This document shows, piece by piece, positions 1 through 5,632 of a stretch of 5,892 nt of DNA (position 1 is its first letter; every line of letters starts with the position of its first letter). Made by a program: the position numbers and the translations under genes. Source of the DNA: Pseudomonadota bacterium (GTDB lineage: Bacteria; Pseudomonadota; Gammaproteobacteria; SZUA-229). The stretch is taken from contig JADFWE010000119.1 in NCBI GenBank assembly GCA_015222915.1, forward strand, positions 1-5,892, in the 5' to 3' direction. The notes under the pieces were generated by a model that saw only the letters and a list, made by a program, of their open reading frames with translations, made no database searches and had not been told where the DNA came from.

Positions 1-19
1 ACAAATATCAAAAGCTTTT

Positions 20-49
20 CCTCGGCGTCTCTGCGCCTCGGCGGTGAAG
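20..49. repeat. GC-rich octamer-type repeat (CTCTGCG family)
   Basis: CCTCGGCG occurs at 20-27 and again at 36-43, with the related octamer TCTCTGCG between them at 28-35, followed by GTGAAG and a T-run. The 8-base periodicity is visible directly. From memory, closely similar phrases built on TCTCTGCGCCT recur between genes in many unrelated bacterial genomes. I cannot confirm that here, and only one copy lies in this window. It is not obviously coding or a hairpin. Confidence 0.45.
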
Positions 50-202
50 TTTTTTAATCCTTGTGGATGTCGCCTTTGTGTCAGAAGCTGCCATTTATTT
101 ACCTGTATCGTTAGGACAGGCAACATCTGGTTTTGTTGAATGTCTGTTGAGAATTAACTTCTCGTTCAACTCCCGAGGTATCCGCTTACCGGAAAAAGCC
201 TG

Positions 203-211
203 TGCTATACT
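203..211 (+). promoter_or_regulatory. candidate extended -10 promoter for the ArsR-rhodanese gene
   Basis: TGCTATACT at 203-211 matches an extended -10 element (TG, one base, then TATACT). No good -35 hexamer lies 16-18 bases upstream, which is tolerated for extended -10 promoters. Transcription would start near 218, just before the inverted repeat at 226-251, giving a leader of about 85 bases. A second TATAAT-like hexamer, TATAGT at 223-228, overlaps the inverted repeat and is an alternative. Confidence 0.35.
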
Positions 212-225
212 TTTAGCTACAATAT

Positions 226-251
226 AGTATTCAAGCGATTAGTAGAATACT
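226..251. promoter_or_regulatory. candidate ArsR-family operator (7-bp inverted repeat)
   Basis: AGTATTC at 226-232 and GAATACT at 245-251 form a perfect 7-bp inverted repeat with a 12-base spacer. It lies 50 bases upstream of the start codon of an ArsR-type regulator and just downstream of the candidate -10. ArsR-family dimers typically bind AT-rich palindromes with ATTC/GAAT-like half-sites and autoregulate, so placement and composition fit an operator. That this protein binds here is inference. Confidence 0.45.
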
Positions 252-301
252 GAATTTTTGACGAATGTCAAGCCAGTAAAGATTATGTGTGAGTAGTCAC
301 T

Positions 302-967
302 ATGTCGTTCAAACATGAGCTCTTTGCCCAGTTCGCCCGCGTTGGTAAAGCGCTGAGCAATGCTAACCGACTGGAATTGCTGGAATTTCTGGCGCAGGGG
401 GAACGCAGTGTCGAGCAGCTCAGCAAGGTGGCAGGACTGACCGTGGCCAATACCTCGCAGCACCTGCAGCAGCTCCGTCATGCTGGCATGGTGAGCTGTC
501 GCAAAGAAGGGCTAAAGGTTTATTACCGGGTGAGCGGCGATGATGTCATCGATCTGCTCGGCGCTTTGCGTGCGGTGGCTGAGCGTCATGTCACCGATGT
601 GCAGCATCTGGTGGCTACCTATCTGACAGTGAAGGATGACCTGGAGCCGATCCCGCGTGAAGAGTTGCTGGAACGAGTCCGTGACGGACTGGTAACCGTG
701 CTAGATGTACGCCCGCCGGAAGAATACGCAGCGGGGCATGTTCCCGGCGCAGTGAATATCCCGCTGGGAGAACTGGAACAGCGGCTGGAGGAGCTTGGTA
801 ATCCGGAAAATGAAAACCGGGAGATCGTCGCTTACTGCAGGGGGCCTCATTGTGTGCTGGCGTTCGATGCGGTTGCCCGTCTACGGGAAAGAGGCATGAA
901 AGCGCGGCGTCTGGAAGATGGTTATCCGGAATGGCGTACTGCAGGTTTACCGGTGGAAACCACGTAA
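302..967 (+). CDS. ArsR-family transcriptional regulator fused to a rhodanese domain
   Basis: A 221-residue cytoplasmic protein. Residues about 5-85 form an ArsR/SmtB winged helix; the recognition-helix region reads TVANTSQHLQQLRHAGMV, followed by the wing KEGLKVYYRV. Residues about 115-218 form a rhodanese (sulfurtransferase) domain with VLDVRPPEEYAAGHVPGAVN, the active-site loop YCRGPHC and the closing LEDGYPEWRTAGLPV. Cys179 is the expected catalytic, persulfide-carrying residue and Cys184 sits at the end of the same loop. The ELCVC metal site of classical ArsR proteins is absent, as are the two sensing cysteines of the BigR/SqrR sulfide sensors; the only cysteine in the DNA-binding half is Cys66, in the wing. 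It probably represses its own or nearby genes in response to a thiol or sulfur signal, but the ligand is unknown. The start at 302 has only a weak ribosome site (GAG at 291-293). It converges with the gene ending at 1089. Confidence 0.92.
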   Translation: MSFKHELFAQFARVGKALSNANRLELLEFLAQGERSVEQLSKVAGLTVANTSQHLQQLRHAGMVSCRKEGLKVYYRVSGDDVIDLLGALRAVAERHVTDVQHLVATYLTVKDDLEPIPREELLERVRDGLVTVLDVRPPEEYAAGHVPGAVNIPLGELEQRLEELGNPENENREIVAYCRGPHCVLAFDAVARLRERGMKARRLEDGYPEWRTAGLPVETT

Positions 968-1001
968 TATTTAGAGAGCCATACAACAAGTCTGAAATAT
1001 G

Positions 1002-1034
1002 GCGGCTTTCTTACAGTCTCTTTAAGAAAGCCGC
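1002..1034. terminator. strong hairpin between convergent genes, probable bidirectional terminator
   Basis: GCGGCTTTCTTA at 1002-1013 pairs perfectly with TAAGAAAGCCGC at 1023-1034, a 12-bp stem with a 9-base loop. It lies 34 bases past the stop of the ArsR-rhodanese gene and about 55 bases past the stop of the opposing zinc-ribbon gene, where a shared terminator would be expected. Neither strand has a proper U-tract after the stem, so it may instead act as a 3'-end stabiliser or need Rho. A weaker stem GGCTG/CAGCC follows at 1036-1060. Confidence 0.55.
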
Positions 1035-1088
1035 TGGCTGCCTGGCGGCTTCCGACAGCCTCATCATAATCGTTTGTTCGGCCAGCAT

Positions 1089-1613
1089 TTAGTCGATCAG
1101 GATGTCACGATGATAGATCGTTGCGTGACATTTAGGGCAGGGTGGAATTTTTCCAGCTTTGTAAAAATGCAGTTTCTCGCCGCAGCTGTCGCAGATCAGG
1201 GTGCCGGGACCGGTAATCTCCCCGGTGTGGTATTCGCTCGGATGGGCCGCGTTTTCTTTTAACTGCTGCAGCTCGACGGTAGTTTTGTCGGCGGTTTCCA
1301 GCAGCAGGTGGAACAGTCCGCTTTCCAGCAGCGTGGTTTCGAAACCGAGCCAGTCTTTAAAGTCATGACCCGCTTCTGAGATATATTCCGCGGCCTCGCT
1401 CAGATCGCGTTTCAGCCATTCGGTGAGTTTTACGGCATCATCTTCCGCCAGCTCATCCAGTTCGACGGCCTTGTCCTTAGCATCATCGATCAGGTGATGC
1501 AGCATGGTGCCGCTGTCTTTCAGTTTATGCAGGTTCTCCGCAGCACGCTCATACATCTTCTCGTAGGCTTCGCTGAGAGCGTCGAGTGGATCTTCAGGTA
1601 GTTGTCTTGTCAT
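1089..1613 (-). CDS. DUF1451 (YbeL-like) zinc-ribbon protein
   Basis: A 174-residue soluble protein. The first 130 or so residues are charged and helical, rich in Glu, Lys, Leu and Ala, and likely form a coiled-coil or helical bundle. The C-terminus carries a zinc ribbon: CDSC at 141-144 and CPKC at 159-162 supply four cysteines for one zinc ion. This layout matches the DUF1451 family that includes E. coli YbeL, whose molecular function is not established. There is no signal peptide or membrane segment, so it is probably cytoplasmic. The start has a good ribosome site (GGAG, complement at 1620-1623, spacing 6). It lies 48 bases after cbpM on the same strand with no strong terminator between, so co-transcription with the chaperone genes is plausible. 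I assign no reaction or partner. Confidence 0.85.
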   Translation of the reverse strand: MTRQLPEDPLDALSEAYEKMYERAAENLHKLKDSGTMLHHLIDDAKDKAVELDELAEDDAVKLTEWLKRDLSEAAEYISEAGHDFKDWLGFETTLLESGLFHLLLETADKTTVELQQLKENAAHPSEYHTGEITGPGTLICDSCGEKLHFYKAGKIPPCPKCHATIYHRDILID

Positions 1614-1661
1614 TATAATCTCCGGTTTATTTCAGGCTTTTGCCTTGTTATTCTTTATCAG

Positions 1662-1991
1662 TCATTCATCAAAACGGCTGGTCTTCTGCAGGTGTGCACG
1701 TAGCGTGCTTATCTCGTCGAGCAGGTCGAGTGCCAGCGCAACACCGGCCAGGTTTACACCGAGGTCACGCTGCAGCCTCATCGCTGTGCGTGCCCGCTGC
1801 AGGCTGCTGCTATGGAAACGCCATTGCGCCTGCTGCTGGCCAATCGGTTCGATAGCACCCTGCTCGACCAGCTCGATAACCCATTCAGCAGAACTGGAAC
1901 AGGCACGGCTAAGATCGTTTAACGACAGCTGGCACTGCTCATCGAGCAACAGACCGGTAAGCAATTCGTTGTTCATGATTTTATGTGACAT
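1662..1991 (-). CDS. cbpM: CbpM-type chaperone modulator
   Basis: A 109-residue protein of the MerR-like CbpM family, close to the E. coli length of about 100 residues. CbpM binds the J-domain of CbpA and blocks its work with DnaK. Visible landmarks are an N-terminal helix-turn-helix-like part (LSLNDLSRACSSSAEWVIEL, about 22-41), then GAIEP and WRF, and then the family-typical helical region RLQRDLGVNLAGVALALDLL (72-91). It starts 5 bases after the cbpA stop, and its best ribosome site (GGGAG) lies inside the last codons of cbpA, so the two genes are probably translationally coupled. An internal Met6 lacks a ribosome site, so Met1 is preferred. The fold resembles a MerR DNA-binding domain, but the known role in this family is protein binding. 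Gene order cbpA-cbpM matches E. coli. Confidence 0.92.
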   Translation of the reverse strand: MSHKIMNNELLTGLLLDEQCQLSLNDLSRACSSSAEWVIELVEQGAIEPIGQQQAQWRFHSSSLQRARTAMRLQRDLGVNLAGVALALDLLDEISTLRAHLQKTSRFDE

Positions 1992-1996
1992 GATGC

Positions 1997-2998
1997 TTAC
2001 ACTCCCAGTCTGCTGCGTGGGTTATAGTCCAGTTCCTGCTGCATCTTCTTATACAGCTCTTTGGCGGCTTCATTGTCGGCTGGCGGGATAGTGATCTGAG
2101 GTACTACATAAAGATCCCCCGGCCCTTGTCCTGATGAGCCTGAGCCGGGGATGCCGCGGCCCTTCAGTCTCATCTTACGCCCACTCGGCGTGTTTGGCTG
2201 AATTTTCATGTCCACTTTGCCATCTGGCGTCGGTACTTTAACACTGGCGCCCAGTGCCGCTTCCCATGGGGTTATCGGCAGGTCGATATAGACGTCATGA
2301 CCATCGACGTGGTAGATGCTGTGCGGTTTAAACTCTATCTCGAGGTAGAGATCACCGGCAGGGCCACCGCCGATGCCAGCAGAGCCCTGACCGGAAAGCC
2401 GGATGCGCTGACCCTGTTTCACTCCCTTGGGAATTTTGACATTCAGCGTACGTTTTTTGGTGACCACGTGACCGCTGCTGTCCAGTTCGGGCGACTGCAG
2501 GGTGATGCTGCGGCTGGCACCCTGATAGGCATCTTCAAGGTCGATGATAACTTTAGCATGGTGGTCTTCGCCACGGCTCTGAAAGCCGCCGCCATAAGCG
2601 CCCGAATGGCCGCTACTGTAGCCGCCACCGGCTGCGGAACGAAAGCCCTGCGCACCGCCGCGACCGAACAGCGACTCAAAAAAATCACTATAAGCTGCCG
2701 AATCACCACCGGTAAAACCGCCGCCGCTGAATTCAAAACCGGCGTCCCAGTCCGGTGGCGGATTAAAGTCCTGCCCGGCTTTCCAGTTAGCGCCAAGCTG
2801 ATCGTAGGCGGCACGTTTCTCCGGGTCTTTGAGCGCCTCGTAGGCTTCGCCCACTTCTTTGAAGCGGATCTCGGCATCGGACTCTTTGCTGACGTCGGGG
2901 TGATACTTACGTGCCAGTTTTCGATAGGCACGTTTTATCTCATCCTGGGTGGCGTCGCGTTCGACGCCCATTATTTTGTAGTAGTCTTTAAAATCCAT
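1997..2998 (-). CDS. cbpA: CbpA, DnaJ-like co-chaperone (class B Hsp40)
   Basis: A 333-residue co-chaperone that delivers substrates to DnaK and stimulates its ATPase; E. coli CbpA also binds curved DNA in the nucleoid. The J-domain spans about residues 4-69 with the essential HPD at 33-35. A Gly/Phe-rich linker with many Gly and Ser residues follows (about 76-146). Two substrate-binding beta domains come next, about 147-225 (KIPKGVKQGQRIRLSGQG) and 229-306 (PITPWEAALGASVKVPTPDG). There is no cysteine at all, so the DnaJ zinc finger is absent, which separates it from DnaJ itself. It is somewhat longer than E. coli CbpA (about 306), mainly through the Gly-rich linker. The start has GGAG at spacing 6. 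It is followed at 5 bases by cbpM, which supports the assignment over a generic DnaJ-like protein. Confidence 0.95.
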   Translation of the reverse strand: MDFKDYYKIMGVERDATQDEIKRAYRKLARKYHPDVSKESDAEIRFKEVGEAYEALKDPEKRAAYDQLGANWKAGQDFNPPPDWDAGFEFSGGGFTGGDSAAYSDFFESLFGRGGAQGFRSAAGGGYSSGHSGAYGGGFQSRGEDHHAKVIIDLEDAYQGASRSITLQSPELDSSGHVVTKKRTLNVKIPKGVKQGQRIRLSGQGSAGIGGGPAGDLYLEIEFKPHSIYHVDGHDVYIDLPITPWEAALGASVKVPTPDGKVDMKIQPNTPSGRKMRLKGRGIPGSGSSGQGPGDLYVVPQITIPPADNEAAKELYKKMQQELDYNPRSRLGV

Positions 2999-3035
2999 GC
3001 ATGGCTCCGATGAGCGGCAGTATTGTTGATGATAC

Positions 3036-3050
3036 TCTGATCGACTCAGA
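3036..3050. promoter_or_regulatory. small inverted repeat in the cbpA leader
   Basis: TCTGA at 3036-3040 and TCAGA at 3046-3050 form a perfect 5-bp inverted repeat with a 5-base loop, 38 bases upstream of the cbpA start codon. It could be a short leader hairpin or an operator half-site pair. With so short a stem it may be chance. Confidence 0.2.
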
Positions 3051-3072
3051 AATTTTATGTCTTATTAACAGG

Positions 3073-3100
3073 TAATGGTGACAGTACGGCATATTTTCAA
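3073..3100 (-). promoter_or_regulatory. candidate heat-shock (sigma-32-like) promoter for cbpA-cbpM
   Basis: On the minus strand, TTGAAA (complement of 3095-3100) is followed after 14 bases by CACCATTA (complement of 3073-3080). This resembles the sigma-32 pattern of CTTGAAA, a 13-15 base spacer and CCCCATnT, with mismatches in both boxes. Initiation would leave a leader of about 65-70 bases before cbpA. E. coli cbpA is known mainly for sigma-S control, so heat-shock control would be a difference. A sigma-70 reading of the same region is poorer because no good -10 is spaced correctly. Confidence 0.35.
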
Positions 3101-3153
3101 TAACGCGGATGCAGATAAAGCCAGGTAAATGGATCGCTAGAGTGGCATGCTCT

Positions 3154-4464
3154 TTAGATAAGGTCTTTGAGGTTTTTACCTTTGGTTGCAGCGGTTATCG
3201 CTTCTTCTATATCGATGACTGCCTGGTCGACCGATTGCGCGGAATCGATTTCATCTATCTGCATATAATGACGGTCCTCGGCGATACGGGTCGCCGTTAA
3301 TATCGCATTCAGTGAAATATTTTCGAGTGACTGGCTTGGCAGGTAATACTGGTTTTCATCACCCGTGGTAGAAAGCAGTCTGTGTGAGGTCAGATCATTT
3401 AAGATGGTTTTGATCACCTGGTCTGAGGCGCCGGTATGCTGAGCCAGTGACCGGCTCGTCCACATCGCTTTATTATGATGAAAATGGCTGGCGATGAGCT
3501 GCATGATGGTAAGTGCCAGTTTTTCGCGCAGCTGACAGCTCAAGAGGAAATTTTTTGATTTCGTATGGATGCATTCCGGGTGCTGGTGATAATAGGCAAT
3601 AGAAGCGCCCGTCAACAGGATCAGCCAGCTGATATAGATCCAGATCATAAAGATGATCAGGATCGCAAAACCGGAATAGATGGCCGTGTAGTTTGTCGAA
3701 TCGACGATAAATGCGGTGAATATCGCACCGGAAGCCTTCCACATGAGGGTCGCAAAAAAAGCGCCGTACAGCGCAGAGCGGATCTTTACTTTCGTATTGG
3801 GTATCAATACGAAGATGAAAGTGAAGGAGAGCATGGTCAGCAGGTAAGGGGTGATGCCTCCGATCAGCAATATGATGCTGCCGAAAGGTTCGATGGCCAG
3901 GATGGAGCTAACCACTGAAGAAGAGTTGAATGAGGCGGTCAGGCCGGCAGAAGCAAAAAGCAGCAGCGGTGCCAGCAGGATGACACTGAGGTAATTGGTA
4001 AAACGCTGGATGAAGCTGCGCGTGGTCGCTATGCGCCAGGTGAAGTTAAATGCGCTTTCGATTTTCTTCGCCAGCGTCAGTACGGTGACAAAGAGTACGA
4101 CCAGACCGATGGCACCCAGCATGCGGACATTGATATTATCGACAAAGCTGATGATGTTCTGGCTTATCTCCAGTCCCTTGTCACCCAGCGGCTCGAGCAG
4201 GCTGTTCAGGGTCGGTTCCAGCTGATTGTGAACACCGAAACCTTTGAGTACAGAGAAACTGACGGCCAGTAAGGGAGCCATCGACAGCAGGGTGGTGTAG
4301 ACCAGGCTCATAGCCCGCAGTGAGGGCAGGCCATCGACGATGTCGCGGGCTGCGCCGTAAAATATCCTTAATGCCTGTAGCAGGTGTACCTGAAACCAGC
4401 TGTCGCGGTCTATCCTGGTGTTCCATAACAGCTGGTCGAGTTTTGTGTTAACAGCGTTGAACAT
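3154..4464 (-). CDS. YihY/BrkB-family inner-membrane protein with C-terminal extension
   Basis: A 436-residue protein of the YihY/BrkB family, once annotated as ribonuclease BN, a label no longer accepted. Its molecular function is unsettled. About six membrane helices are visible near residues 52-75, 113-133, 157-178, 196-222, 230-252 and 262-290. Family landmarks are SMAPLLAV at 61-68, PNTKVKIRSALYGAFFATLMW at 222-242 and a WIYISWLILLTGASIAYY segment at 275-292. Typical members are near 290 residues. Here about 140 cytoplasmic residues follow the last helix, of which roughly 311-378 look like a winged helix (a RSLAQHTGASDQVIKTILNDL segment and a hairpin with QYYLP), and an acidic helix follows. 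The start at 4464 has only a poor ribosome site; the next in-frame Met (52) would delete the conserved N-terminus. It lies 43 bases after the thioredoxin-like gene on the same strand, suggesting one transcript. Confidence 0.88.
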   Translation of the reverse strand: MFNAVNTKLDQLLWNTRIDRDSWFQVHLLQALRIFYGAARDIVDGLPSLRAMSLVYTTLLSMAPLLAVSFSVLKGFGVHNQLEPTLNSLLEPLGDKGLEISQNIISFVDNINVRMLGAIGLVVLFVTVLTLAKKIESAFNFTWRIATTRSFIQRFTNYLSVILLAPLLLFASAGLTASFNSSSVVSSILAIEPFGSIILLIGGITPYLLTMLSFTFIFVLIPNTKVKIRSALYGAFFATLMWKASGAIFTAFIVDSTNYTAIYSGFAILIIFMIWIYISWLILLTGASIAYYHQHPECIHTKSKNFLLSCQLREKLALTIMQLIASHFHHNKAMWTSRSLAQHTGASDQVIKTILNDLTSHRLLSTTGDENQYYLPSQSLENISLNAILTATRIAEDRHYMQIDEIDSAQSVDQAVIDIEEAITAATKGKNLKDLI

Positions 4465-4507
4465 GAAGGTTTCGTCCCGGGGGCAACTTTTTTATTGGTG
4501 GTTCAGA

Positions 4508-5593
4508 CTATTCGCTGACTTCGCGTTGTCGTATACGCCAGCCCTGATAGCTGTCAGATTTCTCATAACCTTTTTTATTAACGTATTCGAGGACACCGTA
4601 TAGACGGTAGAACTGGGTGACTGAATCGAGGCGGATGATCTCATTGCCTTCGGTGTCGAAGAACACAATGCTGGGCGCGTAGAAGATGTCGAGCTTGCGA
4701 GCCCATTTCTTGGCGGTCGTCTGCCGGCCTTTGGGTGTGGTGACTTTCGTATCCGACCACATGTTCAGCTGTATAACGTTCATCTGCTCAATTTCCTGGA
4801 CGCTCTCTTCTCTCGCCAGCGGCCCGCCGTGCAGCAGGTCGCAGGCGTGGCAGTTGCCCTGTTCGAAGAATACGGCTGTCGGCTTGTTATCCTTCTGTAA
4901 AGCGGGCAGGTCATACGGTGGTGGCAGGAAAAAATCCCGTTCGTTCAAGCCGCCGAGAAGGAAGTATTCACCGGGATTGGCCCGGGCAAAATAATCGGCA
5001 AAATTTTCGCTCTTGTAGAACATCTCGGTAACATACTGCAGGGCAGCACGGAATTTATACGGCGGGTAATAACCGCGCAGGCGGAATACCGGGGTGCCAT
5101 CGGCATCGTAAAATACCAGGGAAGGGGTGAAATTGGTCTTGTATTTGATAGAGAGTTCACGTTCGGTGTATTTCTTGCCGTCGGTATCGATGATGTCATC
5201 GATGCCCCAGATATCGAAAGCGACAACATCGTAGTATTTGGTCAGGTAGTTCTGGATATCATGGTCGGACAGACTGGTATTGATGAACTGCTCACAATAG
5301 GCGCAACGCTTCTGGCCGAAATAGGTGATGATGCCTTTCTTACCGATCTTTTTAGCTTCGGCAAGGTCGTCGCGAAGATCGCCGGATGAGAGCTTGAACC
5401 AGTCGGGGTAGATCAGCTCTTCCTCCAGCATGGTGTCATCGAATTTCAGGATCTCATCAGAGTTGTCCTGTGATCGGCTATGTGAGTGGTCGGACTGTTT
5501 GCCAGCCGCATCTTCGGAGGGCGTGGATACTGCATGAACAGATAGCGATAAAAGAGTAATTAAGATGGAAAGTATGATGCTATTTCTGTACAT
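4508..5593 (-). CDS. secreted protein with two tandem thioredoxin-like domains
   Basis: A 361-residue protein that I cannot match to a named gene. Residues 1-21 look like a signal peptide (a hydrophobic run ending in VHA), so it is probably periplasmic. A polar Ser/Asp/His-rich linker covers about 24-50. Domain 1 (about 60-195) has YFGQKRCAYC with Cys97 and Cys100, and the cis-proline strand FTPSLVFYDADG (Pro157). Domain 2 (about 215-345) has VFFEQGNCHAC with Cys248 and Cys251, and YAPSIVFFDTEG (Pro307). Both halves keep the same order of elements, which points to an internal duplication. Likely roles are thiol-disulfide exchange or reduction in the cell envelope, as in SoxW- or DsbC-like proteins, but no substrate is shown. 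No strong ribosome site precedes the start. It is divergent from another thioredoxin-fold gene across 39 bases and is followed closely by the BrkB-family gene. Confidence 0.85.
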   Translation of the reverse strand: MYRNSIILSILITLLSLSVHAVSTPSEDAAGKQSDHSHSRSQDNSDEILKFDDTMLEEELIYPDWFKLSSGDLRDDLAEAKKIGKKGIITYFGQKRCAYCEQFINTSLSDHDIQNYLTKYYDVVAFDIWGIDDIIDTDGKKYTERELSIKYKTNFTPSLVFYDADGTPVFRLRGYYPPYKFRAALQYVTEMFYKSENFADYFARANPGEYFLLGGLNERDFFLPPPYDLPALQKDNKPTAVFFEQGNCHACDLLHGGPLAREESVQEIEQMNVIQLNMWSDTKVTTPKGRQTTAKKWARKLDIFYAPSIVFFDTEGNEIIRLDSVTQFYRLYGVLEYVNKKGYEKSDSYQGWRIRQREVSE

Positions 5594-5632
5594 TGTTTAT
5601 CAGCTTTTAAAAATCAGATTCTTATCAATTAT

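Larger units (their letters stand above)
1..301. other. non-coding leader region upstream of the ArsR-rhodanese gene
   Basis: I see no convincing gene here; all frames are broken by stops within short distances. The stretch holds a GC-rich repeat at 20-49, a perfect palindrome AAAAGCTTTT at 10-19, a small stem CCTGT/ACAGG at 102-106 and 116-120, and an imperfect stem around 146-170 (GAGAA pairing with TTCTC). It also holds the candidate promoter and operator described separately at 203-251. None of the small stems is followed by a T-tract, so I do not call a terminator. Any gene to the left ends outside the window. Confidence 0.6.

Noticed and set aside
615..989. Minus-strand open frame opposite the rhodanese half of the regulator
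   Set aside because: It overlaps conserved rhodanese motifs on the plus strand and has no recognisable domain.
1611..1620. TATAAT-like sequence before the zinc-ribbon gene
   Set aside because: It overlaps or abuts the start codon and so cannot be the -10 of that gene.
1633..1647. Small AGGC/GCCT stem between cbpM and the zinc-ribbon gene
   Set aside because: It has only four base pairs and no U-tract, too weak to call a terminator.
1662..1991. CbpM read as a MerR-type DNA-binding regulator
   Set aside because: The size, the C-terminal helical motif and direct adjacency to cbpA fit the chaperone modulator, whose known partner is the J-domain.
2443..2931. Second minus-strand frame of 162 codons within cbpA
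   Set aside because: It is an out-of-frame shadow of cbpA with unnatural composition; the J-domain and beta-domain motifs are all in the other frame.
2297..3013. Long plus-strand open frame of 238 codons opposite cbpA
   Set aside because: It lies antisense to a confidently identified cbpA, has no family resemblance, and is explained by the codon bias of the true gene.
3154..4464. Annotation as ribonuclease BN
   Set aside because: This is a historical misassignment of the family; the protein is an integral membrane protein with no nuclease motif.
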